The notes under the pieces are model-generated. The model was not told where the DNA came from and searched no databases. It saw only the letters and a program-made list of their open reading frames with translations. This document shows positions 27,575-36,381 of a stretch of DNA of 64,000 nt, piece after piece (position 1 is the stretch's first letter; every line of letters starts with the position of its first letter). Source of the DNA: Nitrospirillum sp034653275 (GTDB taxonomy: Bacteria > Pseudomonadota > Alphaproteobacteria > Azospirillales > Azospirillaceae); contig NZ_JAYEES010000004.1 of assembly GCF_034653275.1 (NCBI RefSeq), forward strand, positions 310,001-374,000. The letters are read 5' to 3'. Position numbers and translations under genes: made by a program.

Positions 27575-28900
27575 CTACCGCGTGCGCGCTACCCTGTTGG
27601 TTGCCTGTGATAATTCGGTGGCGGACACCTGCCGCCCGGACGGCCCGGGCACGGTGATGGGGGCGGTGGCCAGGATGCCGCCGCCGTCACCACGAAGGGT
27701 CAGGACATAACGGCCCGGCGGCAGGTACAGGGGCAGCACCTCGCCCGGCCGCAGGAACAGGCGGTCATAGGGGGCGGTGTCGGCGGCTTGACCGGGTTTG
27801 CGCGCCTCCACCACGCCGTCGCCGTCCTTGGGCACTAGGGCCGGTGGGATGGCCACGGGCTGGCCCAGGGCGCGGCGGGACACGCTGGCGGCGGCCACCG
27901 GATCGGTGCCCATCGCCTGGGGCATGTGAACCTGCAGATCGACGCGGCCGACATGGGATGAGGTGATGCGGGCACTGCCGTCCGGATTGAGATAGGTGGT
28001 GGCGGGGGAGGCCGCGTCCGGGCGCTGGCAGGCGGTCGTGTCCACCGTCAGCGGGTCGATGCCAGTCCGCTGCTTGAAAGCTTCCGCCATCCAGGGAACG
28101 CCCTCGTGCAGACCCTTGTCGACATGCGCCCAGCCGGCGAGCACCACCAGCTTGCCATCCGGCGGCATGCGGGCCAAGCTGTCCGCCAGGCGCGCCGCCT
28201 CCACCCGCTCCCGCGACGCCGTTCCCAAATCAGGGTCGTTGCTCATGACGTCCATATCGTCATAGGGAACAAGGTCGAAGCCCAGGGCCATGGTCGTGCG
28301 GACGACGGCGGCGAAGGTCGGTTCGCTGAGATAGGGGGCGAAGACGGGCTTCCCTTCAAGGATCCAGTGCTCGCGCACCTCCCCGGCCTTCACGTCGCCC
28401 CCGTCCATGGAAAGCGCCTCCATGGCCACATGGGTGAAGCCCATCTGGCGCAGTCGGGGCAGCGCCGCCAGCCAAAAGGCGCGCGAGGCGGGGGCGATAT
28501 GGTTTTCATTGATCATCACCACCCGGCGCTCCCGCGCCCGGGACAGCAGGGTCTCCAACGGATCGGCGGCAATGCCCTGGGCGGCTTCGTCACAGTCTTT
28601 GCGGCCCCGGCGCTTCCAGGCGACCCAGGCCAAATCGGGCCGGCCCAACTGGGCATATTGGGTTGCCAGGCCCTGGTTTATCATGTCGGAGTTTGTCTCC
28701 TGCGCGGCAGCCGCCTCATAGACATGGATTTCGCCGACGAAGTCGCCAGCTGCCAGGCGATCTTGCCGTTCAAAGGGCAGATCAACAGCAGCGGGGGCGC
28801 TTTCTTTTGGTGCGGACTGCTGTGCCATCGCCGACGAAACGCCTGCGGCCCAAGCCGCTGCCAAAATCGCCAAGTGCCGCTGCCACCGACCCATGCTCAC
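27575..28900 (-). CDS. Exported ChaN/EreA/TIKI-superfamily protein
   Basis: A 441-residue protein with a signal peptide (RHLAILAAAWAAGVSSAMA). The middle region shows the superfamily pattern: VVMINENHIAPASRAFW (in place of the usual GE.H), FTHVAMEALSMDGGD, and VVLAGWAHVDKG near residue 255. ChaN proteins bind haem, TIKI proteins are metalloproteases and EreA enzymes are esterases, so the reaction cannot be named. After about residue 290 comes a separate beta-rich region, ending in a segment with YLPPGRYVLTLRGDGGG. It stands alone on the minus strand. Confidence 0.7.
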   Translation of the reverse strand: MSMGRWQRHLAILAAAWAAGVSSAMAQQSAPKESAPAAVDLPFERQDRLAAGDFVGEIHVYEAAAAQETNSDMINQGLATQYAQLGRPDLAWVAWKRRGRKDCDEAAQGIAADPLETLLSRARERRVVMINENHIAPASRAFWLAALPRLRQMGFTHVAMEALSMDGGDVKAGEVREHWILEGKPVFAPYLSEPTFAAVVRTTMALGFDLVPYDDMDVMSNDPDLGTASRERVEAARLADSLARMPPDGKLVVLAGWAHVDKGLHEGVPWMAEAFKQRTGIDPLTVDTTACQRPDAASPATTYLNPDGSARITSSHVGRVDLQVHMPQAMGTDPVAAASVSRRALGQPVAIPPALVPKDGDGVVEARKPGQAADTAPYDRLFLRPGEVLPLYLPPGRYVLTLRGDGGGILATAPITVPGPSGRQVSATELSQATNRVARTR

Positions 28901-28973
28901 CCCCCGTTTCCCTTGGTTGCGGATAGGGTATGGTTAACGGGGAGGGTGGCGCAACCTATGGCGTGTGTCGCAG

Positions 28974-29321
28974 CTATTTCTTCTCCTGCCCTGTCCGATT
29001 ATGTCGCAGCACCCAGGCCGCCAGATCGTCCAGTGGGGCGGGATGGCCGTCGCCGTCGCGGAAGCGGATGGTGGCGCTGTGGCTGGGCCAGGCCACGGTC
29101 AGCTGGGTTTCCAGGGCGTCGGGGTGGCCGGGGCCGGGGAAGGCGGTGGGCTGGGACGCGAGCTCGGCCGCCTGCACCAGGCGCAGCAGGGCCTGGCGGT
29201 CGGCCGCGTCCAGGCCCGCCACCTCCACGCTGATCTTGGGCCGGCGCAGGGGGAAGGCCACGCCGCCCTGGCGCTGGCATTCGATGAGGACGGGTGGGGC
29301 TGCGGCCTGGTCGGTGCTCAT
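28974..29321 (-). CDS. Emfourin-type inhibitor of protealysin-like protease
   Basis: A 115-residue protein that probably binds and inhibits the M4 protease encoded 14 bases upstream. It fits the emfourin (M4in) pattern: RQGGVAFPLRRPKISVEV near the N-terminus, an Asp/Leu-rich helix (AADRQALLRLVQAAEL), then HPDALETQLTVAW and a C-terminal LDDLAAWVLRH. There is no signal peptide, as for protealysin itself. The ATG at 29321 was chosen because it follows the protease stop directly; upstream residues in the open frame are Arg-rich shadow sequence. Established work describes this pair as a conserved two-gene unit. Family membership here rests on motif and context. Confidence 0.8.
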   Translation of the reverse strand: MSTDQAAAPPVLIECQRQGGVAFPLRRPKISVEVAGLDAADRQALLRLVQAAELASQPTAFPGPGHPDALETQLTVAWPSHSATIRFRDGDGHPAPLDDLAAWVLRHNRTGQEKK

Positions 29322-29335
29322 GGCGTCAGCATGGG

Positions 29336-30379
29336 TCAAAGGCCCACGGCCGTCCATGCGTCGTCCACCGCCTTGGTGGCGGCGGCGCCGTATTTTCCCG
29401 CCACCTCGCGCGTCGCGGCGGCGGCGTCCTTGAACTCCGACCACAGCTGCAGGCGGGTGGTCAGGGCCTCGTACCAGATCAGGCCCGCCGTTTCCCAGGC
29501 CTTGCCGCCCAGGGCGGTGGCGGCCAGGTAGAAGGCGTGGTTGGGAATGCCGGAATTGATGTGGACGCCGTAGTTGTCGTCGGAGCCGCTGTAATAGTCC
29601 TTCATGGTGGCCGGCTGCGGGTCCTTGCCCAGGGTGGGGTCGTCATAGGCGGTGCCGGGCGCCTTCAGGGACCGCAGGGCCGTGCGGTTGGTGCCGGCCT
29701 TGGGGATCAGCAGGCCCTCGCCGATCAGCCAGTCGGCCGTATCCGCCGTGTCGCCGGCGGCGTACTGCTTGATCAGCGATCCGAAGACGTCGGAAAAGGA
29801 TTCGTTCAGGGCGCCCGACTGGCTGGAATAGGTCAGCCCGGCGGTGAACTGGGTGACGCCATGGGTCAGCTCATGGCCGATGACGTCCAGGCACTTGGTG
29901 AAACGGTCGAAGATCTCACCATCCCCGTCGCCATAGACCATCTGCTGGCCGTTCCAGAAGGCGTTGTCGTAGTCGGTGCTGTAGTGCACCGTGGAATCCA
30001 GGCGCATGCCCTTGTCGTCCACGGAATTGCGCTTCATCACCTCCAGATAGAAATCATAGGTCTGGCCGGCGTAGGCGTAGGCCTCGTTGACGGCCACGTC
30101 CTGGCCGTCCGGCTGCCCCTCCGACCGCACCAGGGCGCCGGGCAGGTCGCCGCCGTGCTGGGCGTCATAGACGGTGCGCTGCTTGGTGCCGGTGCCCAGG
30201 CCCGCGAAGGCGAACTGGTTCATGCTGGCGCGCATGCCGCGCAGCTGCCCCTGGTGATAGAGGTTGTGCAGGGCCCGCTTGCGCATCGTCGGATCGCTGG
30301 CGTTGGTCGCCACATGCTCCATCATGTGCGGCGGGATGATGAAGCAGACATGCGGGGGGCAGCCGGCGTGCTGGCACAT
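29336..30379 (-). CDS. Protealysin-like M4 metalloprotease
   Basis: Zinc protease of the thermolysin family, 347 residues, with the short protealysin-type propeptide instead of a long one. The N-terminus carries CFIIPPHMMEHV (the PPHM block, about 16-20) and no signal peptide. The zinc site is His169 and His173 in VIGHELTHGVTQF with Glu193 in LNESFSDVFG; the catalytic Glu is 170 and the second active-site His is 281 (SGIPNHAFYLA). N- and C-terminal M4 domains are both complete. An inhibitor gene follows in the same operon. Protealysins are linked to interactions with eukaryotic cells and to protein secretion outside the Sec route. Confidence 0.93.
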   Translation of the reverse strand: MCQHAGCPPHVCFIIPPHMMEHVATNASDPTMRKRALHNLYHQGQLRGMRASMNQFAFAGLGTGTKQRTVYDAQHGGDLPGALVRSEGQPDGQDVAVNEAYAYAGQTYDFYLEVMKRNSVDDKGMRLDSTVHYSTDYDNAFWNGQQMVYGDGDGEIFDRFTKCLDVIGHELTHGVTQFTAGLTYSSQSGALNESFSDVFGSLIKQYAAGDTADTADWLIGEGLLIPKAGTNRTALRSLKAPGTAYDDPTLGKDPQPATMKDYYSGSDDNYGVHINSGIPNHAFYLAATALGGKAWETAGLIWYEALTTRLQLWSEFKDAAAATREVAGKYGAAATKAVDDAWTAVGL

Positions 30380-30477
30380 GGGGCGGGCCTTTCAGCGCGG
30401 GATCGGGGGCACCAGCGTGGCACCGCGCGCGCGATGCCGGAATAGCCGCCAAGGACATATCCACGCCGGGATCGGCC

Positions 30478-31170
30478 CTATGCCTGCATCGGGGGGGCTA
30501 ATCCCTTGGAGAGAAAGGCCGCCGCCGCGTCCAGGTCGGCGGGGGTGTTGACGTTGAAGAAGGGGTCGACCGGCTGGGCCGGGAAGTCCACCAGGGCCAA
30601 GGGCTGGCGCGCCAGGAAGGCGTCGACCTTGCGCAGATCCTCCCTCACCAGCGCCTGGCGCAGGCGGGCGGCCAGGCCCACGGGCCACAGCGCCACCACC
30701 GGGTGCCGCCGCCCGCCCGAGGTGGCGCAGGCCACCCCGCCTGGCGCCCCCCCGTTTGGCGCCCCCACGTTTGGCGCCGCCCCATTTGGCGCCACCGCGT
30801 CCGCCAGGCGCGCGGCCAAATCCAGGGGCAGGAAGGGGCAGTCGGCCGGCACGCTCAGCACGTGGGTGTAGCCGCGTTGGGCGCCGGCGTGGTCCAGCCC
30901 CGCCAACACGCCCGCCAGCGGCCCGGGATGTCCCGCCACGCTGTCGGCCAGGATGGGCAGGCCGGTGTCGCGATAGCGGTCGGGGTCGCCATTGGCGTTC
31001 AGCGCCAGGGCCGACACCTGGGGGGCCAGGCGCTCGCGCACATGGGCCAGCAGCGGGCGGCCGGCCAGCGTCAGGCGCGCCTTGTCCACCACCCGGACCT
31101 CATCGCCGCCGAAGCGGCGGGCCACGCCGCCGGCCAGGATCAGGCCCAGGATGTGGATCGTTCCGCTCAC
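30478..31170 (-). CDS. mobA: Molybdenum cofactor guanylyltransferase MobA
   Basis: Transfers GMP from GTP to the molybdenum cofactor. The 230-residue product shows LGLILAGGVARRFGGDE (the nucleotidyltransferase loop), NANGDPDRY, GPLAGVLAGLDHA and SVPADCPFLPLDLA, with FFNVNTPADLDAA near the end. A low-complexity insertion of Ala-Pro-Asn-Gly repeats (about residues 125-143) interrupts the fold at a surface position. The start is GTG at 31170; no ATG is available before the GG-loop. It is not adjacent to mobB-moeA. Confidence 0.92.
   Translation of the reverse strand: MSGTIHILGLILAGGVARRFGGDEVRVVDKARLTLAGRPLLAHVRERLAPQVSALALNANGDPDRYRDTGLPILADSVAGHPGPLAGVLAGLDHAGAQRGYTHVLSVPADCPFLPLDLAARLADAVAPNGAAPNVGAPNGGAPGGVACATSGGRRHPVVALWPVGLAARLRQALVREDLRKVDAFLARQPLALVDFPAQPVDPFFNVNTPADLDAAAAFLSKGLAPPMQA
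30739..30798. repeat. 15-bp tandem repeat inside mobA
   Basis: Three clear copies of a 15-bp unit, each carrying TTTGGCGCC, run from 30754 to 30798, with a degenerate fourth at 30739-30753. Each copy adds five residues in frame (variants of APNGG/APNVG), so copy number can change without breaking mobA. Confidence 0.85.
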
Positions 31171-31237
31171 GGAATGTAAGGCGCGCGGAAGCCGGTGGCG
31201 GTGGCAGCCGTCCCCATCGGGTCGTCCAGGGCCGGGC

Positions 31238-31942
31238 TCATTTCGGGGTGTCTCCCGGTGCCGGCTCCGGCGCCTTTCCCGGCTCGGGTTTGGCCTCGGG
31301 CTTCGCCGGTTCCGCCTTGGGCGCCGGTTTCGCGTCCACCGGCTTGGCCTTTTCCGCCGCCTTTTCCGGCGCCGCCTCGAAGCGGGGGGACTTGGCCAGC
31401 AGGCGGCCCTTGTCCAGCGCGTGGGTCAGGACCAGCGATTCCAGGGCGCCCGCCGGCTGGTCCGGGTTCAGGTCCAGCGTGTCCTTGTTCAGGGCGTAAA
31501 GGGTGAAGACATAGCGGTGGGTTTGGCCCGGTGGCGGGCAGGGGCCGCCATAGCCCTTGGGGCCGAAGTCGTTCAGCGCCTGCACCGCGCCCTTGGGCAG
31601 GGCCTTGCCATCGGCCGCCCCGGCGCCGGCGGCCAGGCTGTGCACGCCGGCCGGGATGTTGAACACCATCCAGTGGCGGAAGCCCTTCTTGACGTCCGCG
31701 TCCATGATGATCAGGGCGAAGCTCTTGGTCGTCGGCGCCTCCCCGCCCCAGCGCAGGGCGGGGGAGATGTTCTTGCCACCACAGCCGTCGCGATCCCAGG
31801 CTTGGGGGGCGGTCAGCGTGCCGTCGGCCGCCAGGTCCGGGCTGCTCAGCCACATGCCGGCCTGCGCGGTCCCCGCCGCCAGCCCGGCGGCCAAGCCCGT
31901 GGCCAGGGTGATGCCCAGGACCCGCCGGCGCCCCATGCTCAC
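31238..31942 (-). CDS. YbhB/YbcL-type PEBP (Raf-kinase-inhibitor-like) protein
   Basis: A 234-residue exported protein with a signal peptide that includes GITLATGLAAGLAAGTAQAG. The PEBP fold shows CGGKNISPALRWGGEAPTTK, SFALIIMDADV, FRHWMVFNIPA and GGPCPPPGQTHRYVFTLYAL. A Lys/Pro/Ala/Glu-rich tail of about 55 residues (from about 180) is unusual and may span the envelope or bind the wall. The GTG at 31942 overlaps the stop of the RpiR-type gene (GTGA) with GGAG 5 bases upstream; the ATG at 31936 is the alternative. Function in bacteria is unclear for this family. Confidence 0.85.
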   Translation of the reverse strand: MSMGRRRVLGITLATGLAAGLAAGTAQAGMWLSSPDLAADGTLTAPQAWDRDGCGGKNISPALRWGGEAPTTKSFALIIMDADVKKGFRHWMVFNIPAGVHSLAAGAGAADGKALPKGAVQALNDFGPKGYGGPCPPPGQTHRYVFTLYALNKDTLDLNPDQPAGALESLVLTHALDKGRLLAKSPRFEAAPEKAAEKAKPVDAKPAPKAEPAKPEAKPEPGKAPEPAPGDTPK

Positions 31943-32781
31943 ACCCGCTCCGTCATGCGCCGTTCGCGCAAGGGGCGCTTCACCCGGGCCAGGTTCTCAC
32001 CCAGGGCCGTGCCCTGGCGCAGGGCCACCGCCACCTGCAGCACGTCGATGACGGCCAGGTGCGACAGGCGCGAGGTGCGCGGGGTGTAGATGCTGGTGTC
32101 CTCATCCACGTCCACCAGCAGGGGCACGGTGGCCCGCTCCGCCAGCGGCGACCCGCCCGAGGTGATGGCCACCACCGGCGCGCCGCCGTCCAGCGCCAGG
32201 TCGACGGAGCGCAGCAGTTCGCGCGTGCGGCCGGTGTGGGATATGGCGATGACGGCGCCGTCGGGCCCCAGGATGCTGGCCGCCATGGCCTGCACATGCA
32301 CGTCGCTGTGGGCGATGACGGGCACGCCCAGGCGGAAGAACTTGTTCTGCGCGTCTTGCGCCACGATGCCGGAGGCGCCGAAGCCGTAGATCTCGATGCG
32401 CCGGGCGGCGGCCAGGATGTCCACGGCCCGGCTCAGGTTTTCCGCGTTCAGCTGGTTGCGCATGCGGGAAAAGGCGCTGATGGCGCGGCCGATGACCTTG
32501 GCCGCCACCTCCGCCACCGGGTCGTCGGGCATCAGGTCGGCGTCGACGAAGGGCGTGCCCGTGGCCAGGTCCTGCGCCAGGCGCAGCTTGAAATCCTGAT
32601 AGCCGCTGCAGCCGATGGACCGGCAGAAGCGCACCACCGTGGGCTGGCTGACGTCGGCCTCGCGCGCCACCTCCGCCACCGAGGCGGTGACGACGGCGTG
32701 CGGCCGCTTCAGGACGATTTCCGCGATCTTGCGTTCCGACGGACGCAGACCGTCCATCATCCCGCGTATGCGACCCAGCAT
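31939..32781 (-). CDS. MurR/RpiR-family transcriptional regulator (HexR-like)
   Basis: A 280-residue regulator with an N-terminal helix-turn-helix (about 1-75; VAEVAREADVSQPTVVRFCRSIGC) and a sugar-phosphate-binding SIS domain (about 120-255; EIYGFGASGIVAQDA, AVIAISHTGRTRELL). It resembles HexR proteins, which sense Entner-Doudoroff intermediates, but no sugar catabolic gene is adjacent. It overlaps the PEBP gene by 4 bases and may be its upstream partner. Confidence 0.9.
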   Translation of the reverse strand: MLGRIRGMMDGLRPSERKIAEIVLKRPHAVVTASVAEVAREADVSQPTVVRFCRSIGCSGYQDFKLRLAQDLATGTPFVDADLMPDDPVAEVAAKVIGRAISAFSRMRNQLNAENLSRAVDILAAARRIEIYGFGASGIVAQDAQNKFFRLGVPVIAHSDVHVQAMAASILGPDGAVIAISHTGRTRELLRSVDLALDGGAPVVAITSGGSPLAERATVPLLVDVDEDTSIYTPRTSRLSHLAVIDVLQVAVALRQGTALGENLARVKRPLRERRMTERV

Positions 32782-32935
32782 GAAGCTAACCCCCGACCCT
32801 GCCGATGACGTGGTGAAGGAACCGGGCGCGCCACGGGCGGCGCCGTTCCTCCCCGTTTGTAGTGAAATTACCGGAAATTATGCGGCCGTGTCACGCGCGC
32901 CGTGGCACCGGTTCCATAAGGGGGTTCCATAAGGG

Positions 32936-34054
32936 CTAAAATCCCGCCACGCGCTGCACCGTCCAGAACAGGCCGGTGGCGGCGATGAGGGAGGAGGCGG
33001 GGATGACCACGCGGCGGCGGTACCAGGGCTTGTCCTTGCGCCCCCCTGAAGCGCACACGAGGGCAACGGCGGCATAGGCGGCGGCGATGATGGACAGCTG
33101 CGCCAGCTCGATGCCGACGTTGAAGCTGACCAGGGCCGGGATGACGTCGCGCCGGGCCAGGTGCAGGTCGGCCAGGGCCCCGGCGAAGCCCATGCCGTGC
33201 AGCAGGCCGAAGGCGAACACCACCAGCGGGCGCCAGGGCGTCAGCCGCGCCGTCATGATGTTCTCCACCGCCACGTAGGCGACCGACAGGGCGATCAGCG
33301 GCTCCACCACGCGCGAGGGCAGGCTGATCACGCCATACATGGTCAGGCCCAGGGTGACGGAATGGGCCAGGGTGAAGGCCGTGACCTGCACCAGGATGGA
33401 CCGCAGGCGCGTGGTCAGCAGGAAGATGCCCAGGACGAACAGGATGTGGTCCAGCCCCTCGGGCAGGATGTGCAGGAAGCCCAGCTGCAGGTACTGCGCC
33501 GCCAGTTGCGGCAGGGAAACGGCGGCGGCGTTGGCGGCCAGGGCGAAGGGCGGGCTGGCGGCGTCGCCTTCAAGCCACCGGGTTTGCGGGGCGCCGCCGG
33601 CGGCATCGGTGAAGACCACGCCATAGGTGCTGTAGACCAGGCCGTAACGCCAGGTGACGGCGTGGGTTCCGGGCGGCAGGGGGCCGTCGGCGCGCAGCAC
33701 GACGAAGGCCGGCAGGGTGACGTCGCTGGGCATCTCCACCCGCTCCACCGCCACCGTGGCGGGTTGGGCGGCGCCGTCGGCCCTGAGATCCACCTGGGCG
33801 GCGATGGCGGCGGTGTAGGCGGGCAGTGCGGCCAGCACCCGCTCCGCCGTCAGGTCGCGGCTCAGCGCCTGGCCGGCCGCCGCCTCCAGCTTGTTCACCA
33901 GGGCGGTGGGGGCGGTGGTGATGGTGGCGGACCAGGTGTCGCCCGGCCCGAGCGTCAGTTGCACCTGGGTGGTGCCGATCTCGTGCGCCCGGGCGCCCGG
34001 CGCGCCCGTCATGGCACCCAGGCACAGCGCCAGGATGCGCAGCCAGGCCCTCAT
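32936..34054 (-). CDS. HupE/UreJ-family membrane protein
   Basis: Last gene of a three-gene operon. The 372-residue product has a signal peptide (MRAWLRILALCLGAMTGAPG, cleaved near GARAH, then EIGTTQVQLTLG), a periplasmic domain of ~170 residues, and a C-terminal membrane domain of 6-7 helices. That domain begins FLHILPEGLDHILFVLGIFL and includes FTLAHSVTLGLTMYG, the HupE/UreJ_2 pattern. Relatives are proposed nickel or cobalt permeases, which fits a metal role for the operon but is not proven. Its ATG overlaps the stop of the DUF4198 gene (ATGA). Confidence 0.85.
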   Translation of the reverse strand: MRAWLRILALCLGAMTGAPGARAHEIGTTQVQLTLGPGDTWSATITTAPTALVNKLEAAAGQALSRDLTAERVLAALPAYTAAIAAQVDLRADGAAQPATVAVERVEMPSDVTLPAFVVLRADGPLPPGTHAVTWRYGLVYSTYGVVFTDAAGGAPQTRWLEGDAASPPFALAANAAAVSLPQLAAQYLQLGFLHILPEGLDHILFVLGIFLLTTRLRSILVQVTAFTLAHSVTLGLTMYGVISLPSRVVEPLIALSVAYVAVENIMTARLTPWRPLVVFAFGLLHGMGFAGALADLHLARRDVIPALVSFNVGIELAQLSIIAAAYAAVALVCASGGRKDKPWYRRRVVIPASSLIAATGLFWTVQRVAGF

Positions 34055-34908
34055 GGCTGCGCGCCGGCCAGGCCGGCGGGGCCCGGCCAGTCGAAGGTCA
34101 GCGAGGCCCAGTGGCTTTCCCAGTCGCGATGGTGCAGCCAATGGGCCAGCGTCCCCGCCCGCACCATGTGCACCGAGCGGATCAGCCAGACGCCCCCCTG
34201 GGGCAGGGGAAAGGCGAAGGCGCCCTGGGCATCGCTGCGGGTGGCCAGGCGCATGGCCGGCTGGCCCTGCAGGTGCGCCGTGACCACCGCCCCCGCCACC
34301 GGCCGGCCCTGGAACAGCACGTGGCCTCGCACCGGGCCGGGGCCGCCCGTCGTGGGGTCGGCATCGGGCACGACCTCATAGGTGAAGCCCAGGGGCCGGG
34401 TGACGGCCGGGTCGGCCCTCGCCCCCGCCAGCAGGGACTTGGCATAGCGGTAGAAGCATTCCCGCCCCGGCTGGGCGCTTTCCCCCAGCCGTTCCCGCTC
34501 CGCCACGATGCCGTCCAAACCGTACTGGCGCAGGTAGGCGGTGAAGCGGTCGGCCGGCAGCTCGATATAGCTGCCGCCGCCGGTGTAGCCGACCAGGGCG
34601 GTGGCCCGGCCGTCGGCGCGCAGGAAGCCGGCCGGGTCGATGTTGTCGGCGCCGCCCACCGCCTGTTCCTCCCCCGCTTGGCGGACGAAGAAGCGGTCGA
34701 TCAGGCTGGCGGTGCGGGGCACGGGATCGCCGATGAAATTCTCCCCCACCCGCAGGCCCACGGCCACGGCGGTGCCGGGACCGGGGCGGAAGGTGGACGG
34801 CTCGATCCAGAAATCATGCGCCCAGGCGGAGCCGCAGGCGGCAACCAGGGCGCCGGCGGCCCAGCACGCGGCCGCCAGGCCGATCAGCGCCCCGCGCAAC
34901 GCGAGCAT
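34051..34908 (-). CDS. DUF4198-type periplasmic protein
   Basis: A 285-residue exported protein: signal peptide (ALIGLAAACWAAGALVAACG, then SAWAHDFWIEP), a beta-rich domain with TAVAVGLRVGENFIGDPVPR, and a C-terminal part with VRGHVLFQGRPVAGAVVTAH, GAFAFPLPQGGVWLIRSVHM. The HDFWIEP mature start and this layout match DUF4198, which includes NikM-like components of metal uptake systems. Both ends overlap neighbours by four bases (ATGA), so the three genes are translationally coupled. Confidence 0.83.
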   Translation of the reverse strand: MLALRGALIGLAAACWAAGALVAACGSAWAHDFWIEPSTFRPGPGTAVAVGLRVGENFIGDPVPRTASLIDRFFVRQAGEEQAVGGADNIDPAGFLRADGRATALVGYTGGGSYIELPADRFTAYLRQYGLDGIVAERERLGESAQPGRECFYRYAKSLLAGARADPAVTRPLGFTYEVVPDADPTTGGPGPVRGHVLFQGRPVAGAVVTAHLQGQPAMRLATRSDAQGAFAFPLPQGGVWLIRSVHMVRAGTLAHWLHHRDWESHWASLTFDWPGPAGLAGAQP

Positions 34909-36098
34909 CAGGCATCGACCCGGCGCCACCACCAGCGCAGCAGGTGCCGGAGCAGCAGGCGGATGATCTCCACGATCCCCCAGCTGACCAGCAGCAGCAC
35001 GATCACGCCCAGGATGACCCAGGGCAGGACGCTGTGGGCGTTGGATGGCGCGGGCGTCTGGTCCGGCCATTGCGGCGCCAGATAGGGCCACTCGGCGGAG
35101 AAGGGCTTGTCGTTCACCGTGGCGCGCGGCCAGGGCCCCTCGATGAAGGAAATCTCCTGCAGCAGGCAGTCGCCGAAGGCGCAGGTCTGGGCCACCACGT
35201 CGTCGGTCAGCAGGCGGCCGTTGGGGTAACCGACCGGGAAGCGGTCGGTATAGATCATGACGTCGGGCTGCAGGTCGTAGGGCCGCAGCTGCAGGGTGAA
35301 CTGCAGGAAGTCGGCCGCCGCGATCGCCCACCATTCCTTGGCGCTGTGCAGGTAGTTGTAGACGTTGTCCAGCTTGGCCTTGCGCGCCATCAGCGCCTTC
35401 AGCTGGTCCTTGGGCGGCATCGTGTTGATGAAACCGAAGCGTGGCAGCTGGGTGCGGATGGACCGCCCGACGTGGTCGATCTCCTTCCCGTCCTTGGCCG
35501 TGGTGCCCCACAGGATGAAATCGTGCTGGTCCGCCGGGAACGCGCTCTTGGGAATGCGCATCACCATGGCGATGACGTTCTTCTTGAAGAAGCGCGGGAA
35601 GACGAAGGGATCATCGCGCACGCCGAAGTAGGTCTTGATCTTGTCGGTGTCCTTCAGCCCCGTGTAGGTGACGCTCTCCACCGTCACGTCGTTCTGCAGC
35701 TTCACCTTGATGGTGACGTCGGGATGGATCTGGTCGGGCACCAGCACCGTGCCGCCGTAGCGGGCGCGGATGACCGGGTCCTGGAAGGACAGCGGCGTGG
35801 TGAGGTCCATGTGGATCTCATAGTCATAGGGCGCCAGGTCGTACGGCTTGGGCGCCAGCAGGGCGCGGTTGACGTCGAAGATCAGGATCATGTCGTCCCC
35901 GTCGGGGTAGAAGAACAGATCCGTGATGTTGGCCGTCGGATCGGTCAGGTTCGTGGGGTCGGCATGGTCCGATGCGCGCGACGGTTGTGGCGTCGCGAGC
36001 CCCAGGCCCACAACCAGCGCGAGCCCCGCCATCCGCGCCAGCGACAGCGCTTTTCCAAATGTGTTCAGGCCCGTGGCCCTGTTGAAGATGCGCCCCAT
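34908..36098 (-). CDS. DUF4331-family exported, membrane-anchored protein
   Basis: First gene of the minus-strand operon, 396 residues. A signal segment ends near PQPSRASDHADPTNLTDPTA, and SDHAD at the mature N-terminus with ITDLFFYPDGDDMILIFDVNRA is the DUF4331 hallmark. Near the C-terminus is one helix (VLPWVILGVIVLLLVSWGIVEI) followed by an Arg/Trp-rich cytoplasmic end, so it is anchored in the inner membrane and faces the periplasm. The family has no defined function. It is transcribed divergently from the RoxA-like cytochrome gene, 283 bases away. Confidence 0.85.
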   Translation of the reverse strand: MGRIFNRATGLNTFGKALSLARMAGLALVVGLGLATPQPSRASDHADPTNLTDPTANITDLFFYPDGDDMILIFDVNRALLAPKPYDLAPYDYEIHMDLTTPLSFQDPVIRARYGGTVLVPDQIHPDVTIKVKLQNDVTVESVTYTGLKDTDKIKTYFGVRDDPFVFPRFFKKNVIAMVMRIPKSAFPADQHDFILWGTTAKDGKEIDHVGRSIRTQLPRFGFINTMPPKDQLKALMARKAKLDNVYNYLHSAKEWWAIAAADFLQFTLQLRPYDLQPDVMIYTDRFPVGYPNGRLLTDDVVAQTCAFGDCLLQEISFIEGPWPRATVNDKPFSAEWPYLAPQWPDQTPAPSNAHSVLPWVILGVIVLLLVSWGIVEIIRLLLRHLLRWWWRRVDA

Positions 36099-36381
36099 CG
36101 TCTTCCTCCGTCAGCCCCGTCAGGTTCGTGTGCTGCGCCATAACCCATTGATTGGAAACAGGTAATGAAGCCGGTCCACAGGTCGCGCTTGGCCGAAAGG
36201 CATATCTCGTACTAGGTGCATCCATTACACTTAAGGGGTGGATGCCTTGTTCTCAATTCGAGATAAACGGCTTAATAACGCGAGATATATTTCCTGTAGG
36301 TTGTATCTTTGGCTTGAGACTAGTTCGCTTGAGATATAATGTCCAGACCAACGAACAACCTTTCAGGGCGCGAGGTGGGGT
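36099..36381. promoter_or_regulatory. AT-rich divergent promoter region with GAGATA repeats
   Basis: For the plus strand a sigma-70-like promoter is visible: TTGAGA (36314-36319) and a perfect TATAAT (36335-36340) with a 15-base spacer. The element GAGATA recurs at 36260-36265, 36282-36287 and 36331-36336, with a variant GAGACT at 36316-36321 and an inverted TATCTC at 36203-36208. GCTTGAGA also occurs twice (36312, 36327). One repeat overlaps the -10 element, so a DNA-binding protein could repress the cytochrome operon there, or control both operons. The region is much richer in A+T than its surroundings. Confidence 0.6.

Noticed and set aside
34908..35511. Upstream extension of the DUF4198 frame
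   Set aside because: It lies wholly inside the DUF4331 gene in another frame; the signal peptide fixes the start at 34908.
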